From contig NZ_JAVIWL010000001.1 in the NCBI RefSeq assembly GCF_034314045.1, positions 3,906,001 through 3,970,000 on the forward strand: 64,000 bases of DNA, in the 5' to 3' direction. Within the stretch, counting starts at the first letter, position 1. Each line of letters begins with the position of its first letter. Under the pieces are notes generated by a model. The model worked only from the letters and a program-made list of their open reading frames with translations. It was not told where the DNA came from and did no database searches. This DNA comes from Glaciimonas sp. CA11.2 (GTDB taxonomy: Bacteria > Pseudomonadota > Gammaproteobacteria > Burkholderiales > Burkholderiaceae_D). Positions 36,765-47,617 of this stretch are shown here, piece by piece. A program made the translations under genes and the position numbers.

Positions 36765-37328
36765 ATGACCACACCAAAAAAAATTTCTGTGCGCCTGATC
36801 AAAAAATACCCGAACCGCCGCCTTTACGATACGCAGACTAGTTCTTACATTACATTGACTGACGTCAAACAGTTAGTGCTTGAAACCGAAGAGTTTGCAG
36901 TGATTGATGCCAAGAGTGATGAGGATTTGACGCGAAGTATATTGCTACAAATTATTCTGGAAGAGGAGTCCAACGGAACGCCGATGTTTTCGAGCGCAGC
37001 GTTGTCTCAAATAATTCGCTATTATGGTCACGCCATGCAAGGCATGATGGGGTCATACTTGGAAAAAAATATCCAGGCATTCATCGATATTCAAAATAAG
37101 CTGACTGAAAATTCTAAAGGTTTTTACGAAGGTAAGCCATTTAGCCCTGAAATGTGGGCACAGTTCATGAATGTACAGGGCCCAATGATGCAAGGCATGA
37201 TGAGCAACTACATTGAGCAAAGCAAAACATTATTTGTTCAGATGCAGGAAAAAATGCAAAATCAAAGCAAAAATATGTTTGGCACATTCCCCTTTGTCCC
37301 GCCGCCGTCCGATAAAGACGAAAAATGA
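36765..37328 (+). CDS. phaR: PHA granule regulator PhaR
   Basis: A 187-residue transcription regulator that represses phasin and its own genes and also binds PHB granules. The N-terminal domain (ISVRLIKKYPNRRLYDTQTSSYITLTDVKQLV) is the conserved PHB/PHA accumulation regulator DNA-binding domain; two further PHB-accumulation repeats and a Met/Gln-rich tail follow. I chose ATG 36765 (MTTPKK), in line with family length; the frame opens at 36741. A possible promoter, TTGACC near 36667, lies about 95 bp upstream. Confidence 0.92.
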   Translation: MTTPKKISVRLIKKYPNRRLYDTQTSSYITLTDVKQLVLETEEFAVIDAKSDEDLTRSILLQIILEEESNGTPMFSSAALSQIIRYYGHAMQGMMGSYLEKNIQAFIDIQNKLTENSKGFYEGKPFSPEMWAQFMNVQGPMMQGMMSNYIEQSKTLFVQMQEKMQNQSKNMFGTFPFVPPPSDKDEK

Positions 37329-37606
37329 TGGTTGGTGTCTAAAACAGCATACATTTACAGGCGGCCGTAACATGTTGCGAGTAATGCGGCTCTACCCGCC
37401 TAACAAGTTAATATAATAAAAGGTGGGGCCGCTGAAGTGTGGTCGCTGAAGTGGCGCTCTCAGGAGGTAATACCACCTCGAACGAAGAGATGAGACAGAT
37501 TTTTCCATCCACAAAAAGGGAAATCTCATCTAAAACAGGTTCTAAGGTGTCCATGTCAGCGGAAGGGGTACAATGGCGCCTTCGCTTCGTCCCCATTTTC
37601 TCCATC

Positions 37607-38980
37607 ATGTCAAATGTTACTCCTGTAGCCGTTCCGGTTGCCCCTAAAGTTGGATTCGTCTCCCTTGGTTGTCCTAAGGCGTTGGTCGATTCCGAGCAAA
37701 TCCTAACGCAATTACGTGCGGAAGGTTATGAAACTGCCAAGTCTTACGATGGTGCCGATCTGGTGATCGTGAACACCTGCGGATTCATCGACGCTGCCGT
37801 GCAAGAGTCTCTCGATGCCATCGGTGAAGCCCTTAGCGAAAACGGCAAGGTGATTGTCACTGGTTGTCTAGGCGTCAAAAAAGATGCCGCCGGTGACGAT
37901 ATCATCAAAAAAATTCATCCAAAAGTGCTGGAAGTGACTGGTCCACACGCGCTGACTGAAGTCATGTTTGCGGTGCATAAGCATCTCCCAAAGCCGCATG
38001 CGCCTTTTTTTGATTTGGTCCCACCGCAAGGGGTCAAGCTGACACCCAAACATTTTGCGTACCTGAAAATTTCTGAAGGCTGCAATCACCGCTGCACCTT
38101 TTGCATTATTCCATCGATGCGTGGCGACCTCGTATCGCGCCCAGTCGCCGACATCATGCTGGAAGCTGAAAACCTTTTTAAGGCCGGGGTCAAAGAACTA
38201 CTCGTTATTTCTCAGGACACCAGCGCTTATGGCGTCGATGTTAAATTCCGCATGGGATTCTGGAATGGCAAGCCGGTCAAGACCCACATGACCCAGTTGG
38301 TAACCGCGCTGGGTGAGTTGGCTGCGCAATATGGTGCGTGGGTTCGCCTGCATTATGTTTATCCGTACCCGCACGTTGATCACATCATTCCTTTGATGGC
38401 TGAAGGAAAAATCTTGCCGTATCTGGACGTGCCTCTGCAACATGCACATCCCGATGTATTGAAGCGGATGAAGCGCCCTGCCAATGGCGAGAAGAATATT
38501 GAGCGTATTCAGGCGTGGCGTGCAATGTGCCCGGACATTACTATTCGCTCGACTTTTATCGCTGGATTTCCAGGTGAGACCGAAGCGGAGTTTGAATATC
38601 TGTTGGATTTCTTGAAAGAAGTTGAAATCGATCGCTTGGGTTGTTTTGCTTATTCTCCTGTAGACGGTGCGACCGCGAATGAGATTGCCAATCCTGTTCC
38701 AGAAGAGCTGCGTGAAGAACGTCGTGGCCGTGTCATGTTATTACAAGAAGAAATTTCTAAAAAGCGACTGAAAGCCAAAGTCGGCAAAACCATGCGGGTG
38801 TTGATCGACTCAATCGATGGTAGTGGTGGTGTTGGGCGCTCGAGCGCAGATGCGCCCGAAATTGATGGCGTGGTGTATGTCAAGCCGCCGTACGAGCCGC
38901 ATAAAAAATTAGTCGTCGGCGAGTTTGTTGATGTCACGATTACCGCTGCAGATTCGCACGATCTGTGGGCGTCTGCATGA
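37607..38980 (+). CDS. rimO: Ribosomal protein S12 methylthiotransferase RimO
   Basis: A 457-residue radical-SAM enzyme that methylthiolates an Asp of ribosomal protein S12. The N-terminal MTTase domain has three conserved Cys ([27 protein letters not shown]). The radical-SAM cluster motif is CNHRCTFC near residues 157-164. A C-terminal TRAM domain ends the protein. ATG 37607 (MSNVTPV) gives the usual length; the frame is open from 37439, and ATG 37553 with AAGGTG before it is an alternative that adds 18 residues. Confidence 0.93.
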   Translation: MSNVTPVAVPVAPKVGFVSLGCPKALVDSEQILTQLRAEGYETAKSYDGADLVIVNTCGFIDAAVQESLDAIGEALSENGKVIVTGCLGVKKDAAGDDIIKKIHPKVLEVTGPHALTEVMFAVHKHLPKPHAPFFDLVPPQGVKLTPKHFAYLKISEGCNHRCTFCIIPSMRGDLVSRPVADIMLEAENLFKAGVKELLVISQDTSAYGVDVKFRMGFWNGKPVKTHMTQLVTALGELAAQYGAWVRLHYVYPYPHVDHIIPLMAEGKILPYLDVPLQHAHPDVLKRMKRPANGEKNIERIQAWRAMCPDITIRSTFIAGFPGETEAEFEYLLDFLKEVEIDRLGCFAYSPVDGATANEIANPVPEELREERRGRVMLLQEEISKKRLKAKVGKTMRVLIDSIDGSGGVGRSSADAPEIDGVVYVKPPYEPHKKLVVGEFVDVTITAADSHDLWASA

Positions 38981-39519
38981 CGTTGAGGTATCACGTTAGT
39001 TGGACGGCCGGGAGGGCCAAGTTGTGTACATCCTTACTTCCGGTCTTACTTACCGCGTTATTGACAGTCTCTCACTTAGCAGTTGCCGCACCGATTGCAG
39101 CAGAGACGCCGCAATTTTCGGCCATGTCTGGCGTTCCGGTTTCAGTTCCAGTCGATCAACCGGCAAAAAAGCAAGTTACACCAGACCTTTTCACGCAACC
39201 GCTGTCGTTCCGCGGTACGTTGGGGGATGCGACGATTGAAATGCATCTTCAGCTAAAGCCTGACCCGACCGAAGGGCTGCAAGGGACCTATTCGGCTCCC
39301 GGTCAATCTGTCCAAATATTGTTGGCTGGTGAGTATGACGGCGGCGATGTCATCATGGAAGAGTCTATTAATGGCAAGGACGTGTCTGGCGACTGGTCAG
39401 GCCAATTTGATGGCAAGACATTCAGCGGCACCTGGTCGACCATTGATGATGCGATTACCAAGTCTTTTGTGTTGGTAGTTGAGTCCAGCAAAGAACGCAA
39501 AAAATCGTCCAAAAAATAA
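38977..39519 (+). CDS. Unknown exported protein downstream of rimO
   Basis: A 180-residue protein starting at ATG 38977, which overlaps the rimO stop as ATGA. A signal peptide ([17 protein letters not shown]) ends near residue 36. The mature part contains [30 protein letters not shown] and two more Gly-containing beta-like units ([29 protein letters not shown]), resembling a small beta-barrel, and ends in a Lys/Ser-rich tail. I do not recognise the family. Translational coupling to rimO is likely. Confidence 0.68.
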   Translation: MTLRYHVSWTAGRAKLCTSLLPVLLTALLTVSHLAVAAPIAAETPQFSAMSGVPVSVPVDQPAKKQVTPDLFTQPLSFRGTLGDATIEMHLQLKPDPTEGLQGTYSAPGQSVQILLAGEYDGGDVIMEESINGKDVSGDWSGQFDGKTFSGTWSTIDDAITKSFVLVVESSKERKKSSKK

Positions 39520-39790
39520 TCGTAATCAACATTATTTCGACGCGAAGTCACATTTATCATGCGATGTGGATTATTCCTTTTATCTTCATCTGGAAAAGTT
39601 GCTATGCTCGTAGCTGAAACGCGTGTGGTTGAACCTCGTTTCAAGATTAGCACCTGATTCAAGCTTCACCTGTTTAGTAAAGCAAGTCGTAATCAATGCA
39701 TTCTCTTTGGCTGTAATTAATCCAATATGTAAGTATGCAATCTGGTCAGTAATTGCGCCAATAATCAATTCAACAATCGGGTAATCCCAT

Positions 39791-40957
39791 ATGTCCAAAA
39801 AGTCACTGCAAACTTCTATCATTCACAACGATTACGTTGCTCCGCAAGGATTTGGCGCATTTCCAACGCCGATATATCACGCATCGACTGTTTTGTTTGA
39901 AAATGTCGCCGCGATGCGCGCGCGGGACTGGCTCGATAAGAGTGCTTATAACTATGGTTTGCACGGTACACCGACCACCTTTACGCTAGAAGCGCGCCTA
40001 GCCGATATCGAGGGCGGTACGCATTGTCGCCTCGCGCCTAGTGGCTTGGCTGCGATTACGATGGTTGACTTCGCATTTCTAAAAAGCGGTGATGACGTTC
40101 TGGTGCCTGATAATGTGTACGGCTCCAATCGCGTGCTGAGCAATTGGCTATCAACTAATTTCGGGATCACCTCACGCTATTATGATCCGATGATTGGTGC
40201 TGGAATTGCTGATCTGATTCAACCGAATACGACGCTGATCTGGACCGAAGCACCGGGTTCCGTATCGATGGAAGTGCCTGATATTCCAGCAATCTGCGCC
40301 GCCGCACATGCTCGCGGCGTTTTGGTCGCGCTTGATAATACCTGGTCGGCTGGTCTGGCGTTTCGGGCATTTGATCACGGCATTGATATCGTCATGCATG
40401 CACTGACCAAATATCAGTCCGGTGGCTCGGATGTATTGATGGGCGCGGTGATTACGCGTGATCCGGCAGTCGCAAAGAAGATTGAGATCGCTTTTAATAA
40501 TCTTGGATTAGGCGTCGGCATGGATGATGTTTATCTGGTGCTACGTAGTTTACCGACAATGAAGTTGCGTTTTGAGGCGCATGATGCAGCTGCGCGCACG
40601 GTAGCCGCCTGGTTCAAAAATCGGCCGGAAATTACGCGGATGTTGCATCCGGCTTTTGCCGATTGTCCTGGTCACGAAACCTGGAAGCGTGATTTTACCG
40701 GTGCTGCCGGTTTATTCTCCGTACTATTTGATAGGCGGTATACCGAAGAACAAACCGATCGTTTTGTTGATAGCCTGAAGTTGTTCAAGATTGGTTTTAG
40801 TTGGGGTGGAGCGAATAGTCTGGCAGTCCCGTATCGGATTCAAGGCATGCGTAAAGACTGGGCAGAAGAGGGAATTTTGGTGCGCTTTAATATTGGACTG
40901 GAAGATCCGCAGGATCTGATTGCAGATATAGAGCAGGCGCTAAATCAACTGAAATGA
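39791..40957 (+). CDS. metC: Cystathionine beta-lyase (PLP-dependent trans-sulfuration enzyme)
   Basis: A 388-residue Cys/Met-metabolism PLP enzyme, probably cleaving cystathionine to homocysteine, ammonia and pyruvate. Seen: FPTPIYHASTVLF, YNYGLHGTPTTFTLEARLADIEGG, DNTWSAGLAFRAFDHGIDIVMHALTKYQSGGSDVLMG (PLP-binding Lys in TKY), and the C-terminal SWGGANSLAVPYRI. The last motif fits the MetC subgroup over MetB or O-acetylhomoserine sulfhydrylase. It is single, with 271 bp upstream. Confidence 0.88.
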   Translation: MSKKSLQTSIIHNDYVAPQGFGAFPTPIYHASTVLFENVAAMRARDWLDKSAYNYGLHGTPTTFTLEARLADIEGGTHCRLAPSGLAAITMVDFAFLKSGDDVLVPDNVYGSNRVLSNWLSTNFGITSRYYDPMIGAGIADLIQPNTTLIWTEAPGSVSMEVPDIPAICAAAHARGVLVALDNTWSAGLAFRAFDHGIDIVMHALTKYQSGGSDVLMGAVITRDPAVAKKIEIAFNNLGLGVGMDDVYLVLRSLPTMKLRFEAHDAAARTVAAWFKNRPEITRMLHPAFADCPGHETWKRDFTGAAGLFSVLFDRRYTEEQTDRFVDSLKLFKIGFSWGGANSLAVPYRIQGMRKDWAEEGILVRFNIGLEDPQDLIADIEQALNQLK

Positions 40958-41165
40958 TTAAAAATTGCCCCACATGGCGGCAAATCATGGGCTGGTTGTC
41001 ATGAAAATCTCACCGCAACCAGCAAAGACGAGAAAGTGACTTTTAGGTAAAACGGGCTAAATCGTCCGTTTAAACTGTCCACCGCCTCTTTCTCATGCTG
41101 CCGTCGAATACTTGAATAAAACCGTCGTTATTCTGAATAGTCTTTTGGTTAAAGTTTTTTATATT

Positions 41166-41189
41166 AGCGCCCATGCTGACATGGGCGCT
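41166..41189 (-). terminator. Hairpin at the end of the DUF4870-like gene
   Basis: AGCGCCCATG-CTGA-CATGGGCGCT is a perfect 10-bp stem with a 4-nt loop, 10 bp after the stop codon on the minus strand. The sequence beyond it is AT-rich but without a clean T-run, so termination is likely but not certain. Confidence 0.55.
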
Positions 41190-41199
41190 AAAGCAGGTC

Positions 41200-41562
41200 T
41201 TAAATCGGCATAGTCTTGTTGTCATTCAAGTCGAGTAGGCCCTTGATCAAACGATACGCTTTCCATAGCCAGGCGACACCCCACACGAGAAATGCCAGTG
41301 GAATACCGACAATCGTGAAAAATAAGACGCCGCCAACCGCAACCCAGACCAGATACCACCAAAACGAACGAATTTGCCAGTTGTGATGGCTGTAGATGAA
41401 CGTATCTGCGGCATCTTCTCGCTTCATATAGTTAATAATGAGCGGAATAAACGAAAATAGTCCAAGAGAAAATACCAGACAAGCGCCGTGGAATAGATAG
41501 AGCCACCACGCGAGATTTTTCAAAGAGTTCAGTTTGTTATCGAATACTAATTCTTGTGTCAT
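41200..41562 (-). CDS. DUF4870-like small membrane protein
   Basis: A 120-residue protein starting at ATG 41562 (MTQELVFDNKLN), supported by AAGGA 8 nt upstream; the frame is open to 41619. It has three to four hydrophobic helices (LAWWLYLFHGACLVFSLGLFSFIPLIINY, SFWWYLVWVAVGGVLFFTIVGIPLAFLVWGVAWLW) and the YSHHNWQIRSFWW element seen in DUF4870-type proteins. Function unknown. It is followed on the same strand by the hairpin at 41166-41189. Confidence 0.72.
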   Translation of the reverse strand: MTQELVFDNKLNSLKNLAWWLYLFHGACLVFSLGLFSFIPLIINYMKREDAADTFIYSHHNWQIRSFWWYLVWVAVGGVLFFTIVGIPLAFLVWGVAWLWKAYRLIKGLLDLNDNKTMPI

Positions 41563-41669
41563 CGTAGCGATCCTTGCATTGAATTGTTTCAAAATGATAG
41601 TGTGCGTAAGTCGAGCCACTAGACGATGAGACCAGATTCTCCGTTTTTAGTTACGGATCAGCGCGATTA

Positions 41670-42509
41670 TTAGGTCAATAGTGGCAAGATGCCGTCTAAA
41701 CCAACAAAATTCAAGGCCACACTTGCTTGAGCGCGTACTACGGGTTTGGCGCGGAACGCCACGGACAGGCCAGCGACGCGCATCATTTTTAAGTCATTTG
41801 CGCCATCGCCCATGACGATTGCCGCCGCTGGCAGAATCCCCAGCTCGGTACAAATACGTTCTACGGTACGTTGTTTTACATCAGCATTGACGATTTCACC
41901 GATAACTTTTCCGGTGAGTTTTCCATCGACGATTTCTAATTCGTTGGCGTGTGTATAGTCGAGGCCAAGACGTTTTTTAATGCGAGCAGTAAAAAAGGTA
42001 AATCCGCCTGAAACCAGTAGTGTTTTGATGCCGGCAGCTTTTATCGCTGTTAGCATTTTTTCAGCGCCCATTGACAGCTGAAGGCGCTCGTCATAAACCC
42101 GTTCGAGGGCAGATGCATCCAATCCTTTTAGCAAGGCCACACGACGAATCAGGCTTTCGTTGAACTCCAGTTCCCCACGCATGGCAGCCTCGGTAATGGC
42201 CGCAACTTGTGGTTTTAGACCTTGCATGTCGGCAATTTCATCGATGCATTCTATAGTGATCAGCGTCGAATCCATATCCATAGCAAGTAATTTGAAATCG
42301 GATAACTGACGCTCTGGCGTCATGAACGCGTAGTCAAGCTTAGCTATGTGACAAGCACTATCAATTTCAGCCTTCAGCGCATCCGACATCGCGATACCCT
42401 CACAGCGCCAAGTCGTTGCTGAAAGGTCTATGAGCCGGCCACTTGCAAGATTGGCGATGTGGGTCGCGGCGGCGCGGTCTTGGCTCAGGCCTTGCAGGAT
42501 TAAATTCAT
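41670..42509 (-). CDS. serB: Phosphoserine phosphatase
   Basis: A 279-residue HAD hydrolase performing the last step of serine synthesis. Motif I is AMDMDSTLITIE (nucleophile Asp near residue 78, acid Asp near 80), motif II LLVSGGFTFF, and motif III/IV VMGDGANDLKMM. The N-terminal 70 residues look like a reduced ACT-type regulatory region. The GELEFNESLIRRVALLKGL cap segment is typical of SerB. Confidence 0.93.
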   Translation of the reverse strand: MNLILQGLSQDRAAATHIANLASGRLIDLSATTWRCEGIAMSDALKAEIDSACHIAKLDYAFMTPERQLSDFKLLAMDMDSTLITIECIDEIADMQGLKPQVAAITEAAMRGELEFNESLIRRVALLKGLDASALERVYDERLQLSMGAEKMLTAIKAAGIKTLLVSGGFTFFTARIKKRLGLDYTHANELEIVDGKLTGKVIGEIVNADVKQRTVERICTELGILPAAAIVMGDGANDLKMMRVAGLSVAFRAKPVVRAQASVALNFVGLDGILPLLT

Positions 42510-42573
42510 GTCGTCATTCTTTCGTAATGCTTTGTTAAGTATTTTTTAATACGTGTTTTTTAATACCTGCTAA

Positions 42574-42597
42574 TTGATCCGTTGATCCGTTGATCCG
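42574..42597. repeat. Short tandem repeat upstream of serB
   Basis: Three exact copies of the 8-mer TTGATCCG, followed by a degenerate fourth (TTTATCCA). Two nearby copies of TTTTTTAATAC also occur between 42540 and 42566. Such short repeats can vary in number by slippage; the region lies between serB and mfd and touches no gene. Confidence 0.6.
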
Positions 42598-42788
42598 TTT
42601 ATCCATCTACACATCTCAACCGTATTTATAATATTGGTTGAAATCTTGATTCGACTGAATAATGTGGTCGATTTATTACTTTAATTAGCCTGACTTGATA
42701 TTGATTCAACTTTAGTATTATAAAAGTCTCAAGTGGCCTAAAAACCTCAAGGACTTTGGATACAGTTAAATCAAATTGAAAAAAGTTA

Positions 42789-45700
42789 TTAGCCAATGAG
42801 CGCCCGGATCGTTGCCTTCACCTGATTCACGCGTGCAGCCAAATCCGGCATGGGGATAGTAATACGTAATTTGTCCTGACCATTGAGTTTGATGTGGCGA
42901 TTCTTTTGGATCAATTCGATAATCCGCATGGCATCGATGGGTGGATTCGGGGCGAACTGTAGTAATGCCGCTTCTGAATGGGCGTCAATTTTAACGATAC
43001 CAACCGGCTTGGCCGCCACACGGAGTCGATGCGTTTCGATCAGGGCTTTCGCCGGATCTGGCAATTTGCCAAAACGATCAATCAATTCTTCCTGAAGATC
43101 GTCAATCTTATCCTGCACATTGCAATTCGCCAAACGCTTGTATAGCGACAAACGCTCGTGGACATCGCCGCAATAGTCGCTAGGCAACAATGCAGGAACG
43201 TGCAGATTTATTTCGGTCATGGTCGAGAGTGGTGCGGCCAAATCTGGCTCTTTGCCATTTTTGAGTGACCGTACAGCCTCGTTGAGCATGTCGGAATAAA
43301 GTTGAAAGCCGATTTCGTGCATTTCGCCAGATTGATTGTCGCCTAGCACTTCTCCGGCACCTCGGATTTCCAGATCATGCATTGCTAGATAAAAACCGCT
43401 ACCGAGTTCTTCCATTTGCTGGATGGCGTCGAGGCGACGTTGGGCAAGCTTGGTCAGTCCTTGTACGTCGTTTACCAACAAATAGGCGTAAGCCTGATGA
43501 TGCGAACGTCCGACCCGACCGCGTAACTGATGTAGTTGCGCCAGGCCGAATTTGTCAGCGCGATGCATGATGATGGTATTTGCCGTGGGAACGTCAATGC
43601 CGGTTTCAATGATGGTGGTGCATAACAAGATGTTAAAGCGCTGTGCAACGAAATCACGCATCACTTTTTCGAGATCGCGCTCGTGCATCTGTCCATGCGC
43701 GACTGCAATGCGGGCTTCTGGCAACAGGACTTCCAGCATTGCCTTACGATTCAGGATGGTGTCGACTTCATTGTGTAAAAAGTAGACTTGACCGCCGCGT
43801 TTGAGCTCACGCAAGCAGGCCTCACGAATGGTAGATTCATCTTCACTGCGCACAAATGTTTTGATTGCCAGACGCTTTTGCGGTGCGGTTGCGATAATCG
43901 AAAAGTCACGTAGTCCTTCGAGTGCCATGCCAAGGGTACGTGGAATCGGAGTTGCTGTCAGCGTCAGGACATCGACTTCGGCTCGTAACGATTTCAGTAC
44001 TTCTTTTTGACGAACACCAAAGCGATGCTCTTCATCGATAATGACCAATCCCAAACGCGCAAATTTAACGTCGTCCGATAACAGCTTATGCGTACCGATG
44101 ACGATGTCGATAGTACCGTCGGCCATGCCTTTCATCGCTTGCGTGATTTCTTTTCCTGAACGGAAGCGCGATAGCTCTGCAATCTTAACCGGCCAGTCCG
44201 CAAATCGGTCTGCAAAGGTTTGTGCATGCTGCTCCGCCAGCAAAGTGGTCGGCGCCAAAATGGCTACCTGTTTGCCGCCGAGCACGGCGACAAACGTTGC
44301 GCGCAAGGCGACTTCTGTTTTGCCGAATCCTACGTCGCCGCAAATCAAGCGATCCATTGGCTTTCCACTGGTCATATCACCGATCACCGCATTAATTGCA
44401 GCGGCTTGATCAACCGTCTCTTCAAAACCAAAACTTTCGGCAAAGGTGGCGTAGTCATGGGCCGAGTATTCGAAGGTATGACCTTGACGTAATGCACGAC
44501 GCGCATACAAATTCAGTAATTCGGCAGCAGTATCGCGCACTTGTTGTGCGGCTTTGCGTTTGGCTTTTTCCCATTGACCGGAGCCGAGCGCGTGCAAAGG
44601 CGCATCTTCGGGAGATGCACCGGAATAACGTGAGATGACGTGTAGCTGCGATACTGGCACGTAAAGCTTGGTATCTTTGGCATATTCGAGATGCAGGAAC
44701 TCAGTTTCACCTTCACCAAGATCCATGCTGACCAGTCCCATGTAACGGCCGATCCCATGATTAATGTGGACTACCGGATCGCCGATCTTGAGTTCCGACA
44801 AATCGCGGACCATCGATTCGACCTGCGTTGCGCCTTCCTGTTTTTTCTTGCCGATACGCCGCCCGGAGCCTGCGTATAGTTCGGTTTCGGTGATGAAGGC
44901 GAAATCGTTGAGTTCGAACCCGACGTGTAGCGGGGCCACGCCCAGCATCAACTTCGACGACGAGGTGACAAAATCGGTGTAACTCTCGGATAGTTGCAGC
45001 GGTAGATTGTATTCGGTGAAATATTGCTGAAGCGTCTCGCGTCGGCCATTTGACTCAGCGCAGATCAACACCCGTTTGCCTGTTTGCAAAAGATAGCCAC
45101 GCAAATTGGTAAGGGGGTCTTCAATCCGCCGGTTGACTGCTATATTTGGTATAGCAGCAGATAACGTTGGTGAAGAGGATACTGTTGCGGGTAATTCCGT
45201 AGTCGCTGATTCAGTATTGCTATCGTTGGCTAATCCGTCATCCTGTTGAATAATCCACCGTCCATGCGGTTTTACCAATTTGAAGAAATCTTCGTCACTG
45301 AGAAAAATCGTTTCTGGCGCAAGTAAAGGTCGTTCTCGATCAGATTTTAAAAACCTGTAACGCGATTGCGTATCGGTCCAGAAGCGCATGATCGCGTCAT
45401 TAATATCGCCGACCAAAGCGAAGGTTGTGTTCTCTGGCAGATATTCAAATAATGTCGCAGTCCCATCAAAAAATAGCGGCAAATAATATTCGATACCGGC
45501 GGAAGCGATACCGTTGCCGATGTCTTTATAAATGGCTGAACGGGATGGATCACCCTCAAATACTTCACGCCACCGACTGCGAAAGGCAGTACGCGCAGTT
45601 TCATCCATTGGAAACTCACGTCCTGGGAGTAAACGTATTTCTTTGACCGGATATAAGGAACGTTGCGTATCGGCATCAAAAGTACGAATAGTCTCAATGG

Positions 45701-46352
45701 TGTCGCCGAACAAATCGATGCGGTAGGGGAGAACTGAACCCATCGGAAAAATGTCGATCAATCCGCCGCGGACAGAATATTCGCCGGGTGAGATCACTTG
45801 CGTGACGTGACTGTAACCTGCCAATGTCAATTGCGATTTCAGGCGCGCTTCATCCAGTATCTCGCCCTGCTTAAAAAAGAAAGTGTAAGCAGCCAGAAAC
45901 GAGGGCGGTGCCATGCGCACTAAAGCGGTGGTCGCCGGGACGATCAATAAGTCGCAATGCCCATTTTGAATTTCATACAACGTGGCGAGGCGCTCCGACA
46001 CCAGATCCTGATGCGGTGAGAAGGCATCGTAGGGAAGCGTCTCCCAATCCGGCAGCAGATGGCAACGCAAACTGCTGCGATTTTGAAACTTAGGCGCAGT
46101 GTCGCTGTTTTCACTCTTAGTGCCGCTTTTAGCGTCGGTTTCCTTCTGATGTTGCTCGGCAAACCATGGAATCTCGGAAAGGAGTCGTTGCGCGTCGGTG
46201 GCGTTGGCGACAATCACTGTCAACATTTGTTGCCGGGATTTCAGCGTTATCGCAGCGTGGGCCAACGCGTAAGCATCCGCTGAGCCATGGACGGCTGGCA
46301 GCATGAAACGAGCGCCCGGTTTGGGCAGCGATTTATCTAGATCAAAGTACAT
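42789..46352 (-). CDS. mfd: Transcription-repair coupling factor Mfd
   Basis: A 1187-residue SF2 translocase that removes RNA polymerase stalled at lesions and recruits UvrA. In order: UvrB-homology modules (LLPDWETLPYDAFSPHQDLVSERL), the RNAP-interaction domain (LKIGDPVVHINHGIGRYMGL, near residues 515-535), helicase motif I GDVGFGKT near 672-679, DEEH in motif II, TATPIPRTLGMAL, motif VI GRVGRS, and the C-terminal TRCF domain. An extra Ser/Thr-rich segment of about 35 residues (near 375-410) sits in the N-terminal part and accounts for the length above the E. coli protein. It is divergent from ispD. Confidence 0.96.
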   Translation of the reverse strand: MYFDLDKSLPKPGARFMLPAVHGSADAYALAHAAITLKSRQQMLTVIVANATDAQRLLSEIPWFAEQHQKETDAKSGTKSENSDTAPKFQNRSSLRCHLLPDWETLPYDAFSPHQDLVSERLATLYEIQNGHCDLLIVPATTALVRMAPPSFLAAYTFFFKQGEILDEARLKSQLTLAGYSHVTQVISPGEYSVRGGLIDIFPMGSVLPYRIDLFGDTIETIRTFDADTQRSLYPVKEIRLLPGREFPMDETARTAFRSRWREVFEGDPSRSAIYKDIGNGIASAGIEYYLPLFFDGTATLFEYLPENTTFALVGDINDAIMRFWTDTQSRYRFLKSDRERPLLAPETIFLSDEDFFKLVKPHGRWIIQQDDGLANDSNTESATTELPATVSSSPTLSAAIPNIAVNRRIEDPLTNLRGYLLQTGKRVLICAESNGRRETLQQYFTEYNLPLQLSESYTDFVTSSSKLMLGVAPLHVGFELNDFAFITETELYAGSGRRIGKKKQEGATQVESMVRDLSELKIGDPVVHINHGIGRYMGLVSMDLGEGETEFLHLEYAKDTKLYVPVSQLHVISRYSGASPEDAPLHALGSGQWEKAKRKAAQQVRDTAAELLNLYARRALRQGHTFEYSAHDYATFAESFGFEETVDQAAAINAVIGDMTSGKPMDRLICGDVGFGKTEVALRATFVAVLGGKQVAILAPTTLLAEQHAQTFADRFADWPVKIAELSRFRSGKEITQAMKGMADGTIDIVIGTHKLLSDDVKFARLGLVIIDEEHRFGVRQKEVLKSLRAEVDVLTLTATPIPRTLGMALEGLRDFSIIATAPQKRLAIKTFVRSEDESTIREACLRELKRGGQVYFLHNEVDTILNRKAMLEVLLPEARIAVAHGQMHERDLEKVMRDFVAQRFNILLCTTIIETGIDVPTANTIIMHRADKFGLAQLHQLRGRVGRSHHQAYAYLLVNDVQGLTKLAQRRLDAIQQMEELGSGFYLAMHDLEIRGAGEVLGDNQSGEMHEIGFQLYSDMLNEAVRSLKNGKEPDLAAPLSTMTEINLHVPALLPSDYCGDVHERLSLYKRLANCNVQDKIDDLQEELIDRFGKLPDPAKALIETHRLRVAAKPVGIVKIDAHSEAALLQFAPNPPIDAMRIIELIQKNRHIKLNGQDKLRITIPMPDLAARVNQVKATIRALIG

Positions 46353-46870
46353 CTGGCTTTTGGTTTTGATGTGGGAACCTATTTAAGAACAAAATACGCG
46401 GTCATGGTCGGAGCGCATGTGCTGCCCATCCTCCAACCCAGCTGAAGAGTGTCGTGTCGTTCTTGACATGACTTTGACCATACCAGCACAGCGAGAGTGA
46501 AGGATAATAATAATCGGCTTCAGCGACGCGGCGACTGGAGAAGGCCAAAAAAGCCACAATTAACCTGTATTGACAGTTAAAATTCAGTGCAACATTATAA
46601 ACTACGGCGCCATTGTCTATTCGTCAGCCTTATTATGTGGGATGCCAGCGCGGTCGTCTCAGGGTTAGGCGGTATTTATGCGCTGTGTTCGGAAACTTTC
46701 TAATCGACAATAACTTCATAAATCTGCGTGGATTGACCACGACTGCGGTTAGCTTGTAGAGAAGCACACGATCTTTTAAAAGATGTCGCGCTGGAAGTGA
46801 TGTGTCGATGAGAGACCTGCGCAACCCTTGACCAAATGTTCTTTTTTTTAATTTCACCATATTCAATCGC
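46353..46870. other. Intergenic region between mfd and ispD
   Basis: About 520 bp between divergent genes, presumably with both promoters. An 80-codon minus-strand frame (46633-46872) encodes a very basic sequence without a known family or ribosome site, and I do not call it. No RNA gene recognised. Confidence 0.4.
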
Positions 46871-47617
46871 ATGCATTCGTCACGTAATTTCGCTTTGATT
46901 CCTGCAGCTGGTATAGGCGCGCGCTTGGGTGCCGATTATCCTAAGCAATACTTGCCGCTGGCGGGCAAAGCCATGTTACGACATGTGCTGGACACCTTTG
47001 TTGCCTGTGCGGCGATTACGCATACATTCGTGGTGGTCAGTGCGGAGGACGGCTATATCGCCGACCTGATGGCTGCTGCGCCACATTTGCAGGAGCGCGT
47101 GACGCTGCTTTATTACGGCGGAGAAAGTCGACATCTATCGGTCCTTAATGGACTTAATGTAATGGGTGACGATGTAGCGGATGACGATTGGGTGTTGGTG
47201 CACGATGCAGCGCGACCGGGTTTAACGGTGACATTGATTGATCAATTGATTGCGGCCTTGCGCGATGATGACGTTGGCGGATTGCTGGCTTTGCCGGTTG
47301 TCGACACGCTGAAGCGCAGTGATGAAGGCCGTCACGTTGGTGCAGAAGATCGAGAGCTGCTGACGACACGAGTCACAGAAACGGTGTCGCGCACAGGATT
47401 GTGGGCGGCCCAAACGCCTCAGATGTTTCGGTATAGCTTGTTGCATCGTGCATTGGATAACGCGTTTAAGAAAGGGCTGCACATCACCGACGATGCAAGT
47501 GCGATTGAGATGCTTGGATTGCAGCCAAAGTTAGTGAAGGGCAGTCCTCGTAATTTTAAAGTGACGTTGCCACACGATATTGCATTAGCAGAAATTTTTT
47601 TGAGGGAGAAAATATGA
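46871..47617 (+). CDS. ispD: 2-C-methyl-D-erythritol 4-phosphate cytidylyltransferase
   Basis: A 248-residue enzyme of the MEP isoprenoid pathway, joining CTP to methylerythritol phosphate. The nucleotide-binding start [30 protein letters not shown] is the IspD signature; [12 protein letters not shown] and [10 protein letters not shown] are further conserved blocks. Its stop overlaps the ispF start (ATGA), the usual ispD-ispF coupling. Confidence 0.95.
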   Translation: MHSSRNFALIPAAGIGARLGADYPKQYLPLAGKAMLRHVLDTFVACAAITHTFVVVSAEDGYIADLMAAAPHLQERVTLLYYGGESRHLSVLNGLNVMGDDVADDDWVLVHDAARPGLTVTLIDQLIAALRDDDVGGLLALPVVDTLKRSDEGRHVGAEDRELLTTRVTETVSRTGLWAAQTPQMFRYSLLHRALDNAFKKGLHITDDASAIEMLGLQPKLVKGSPRNFKVTLPHDIALAEIFLREKI

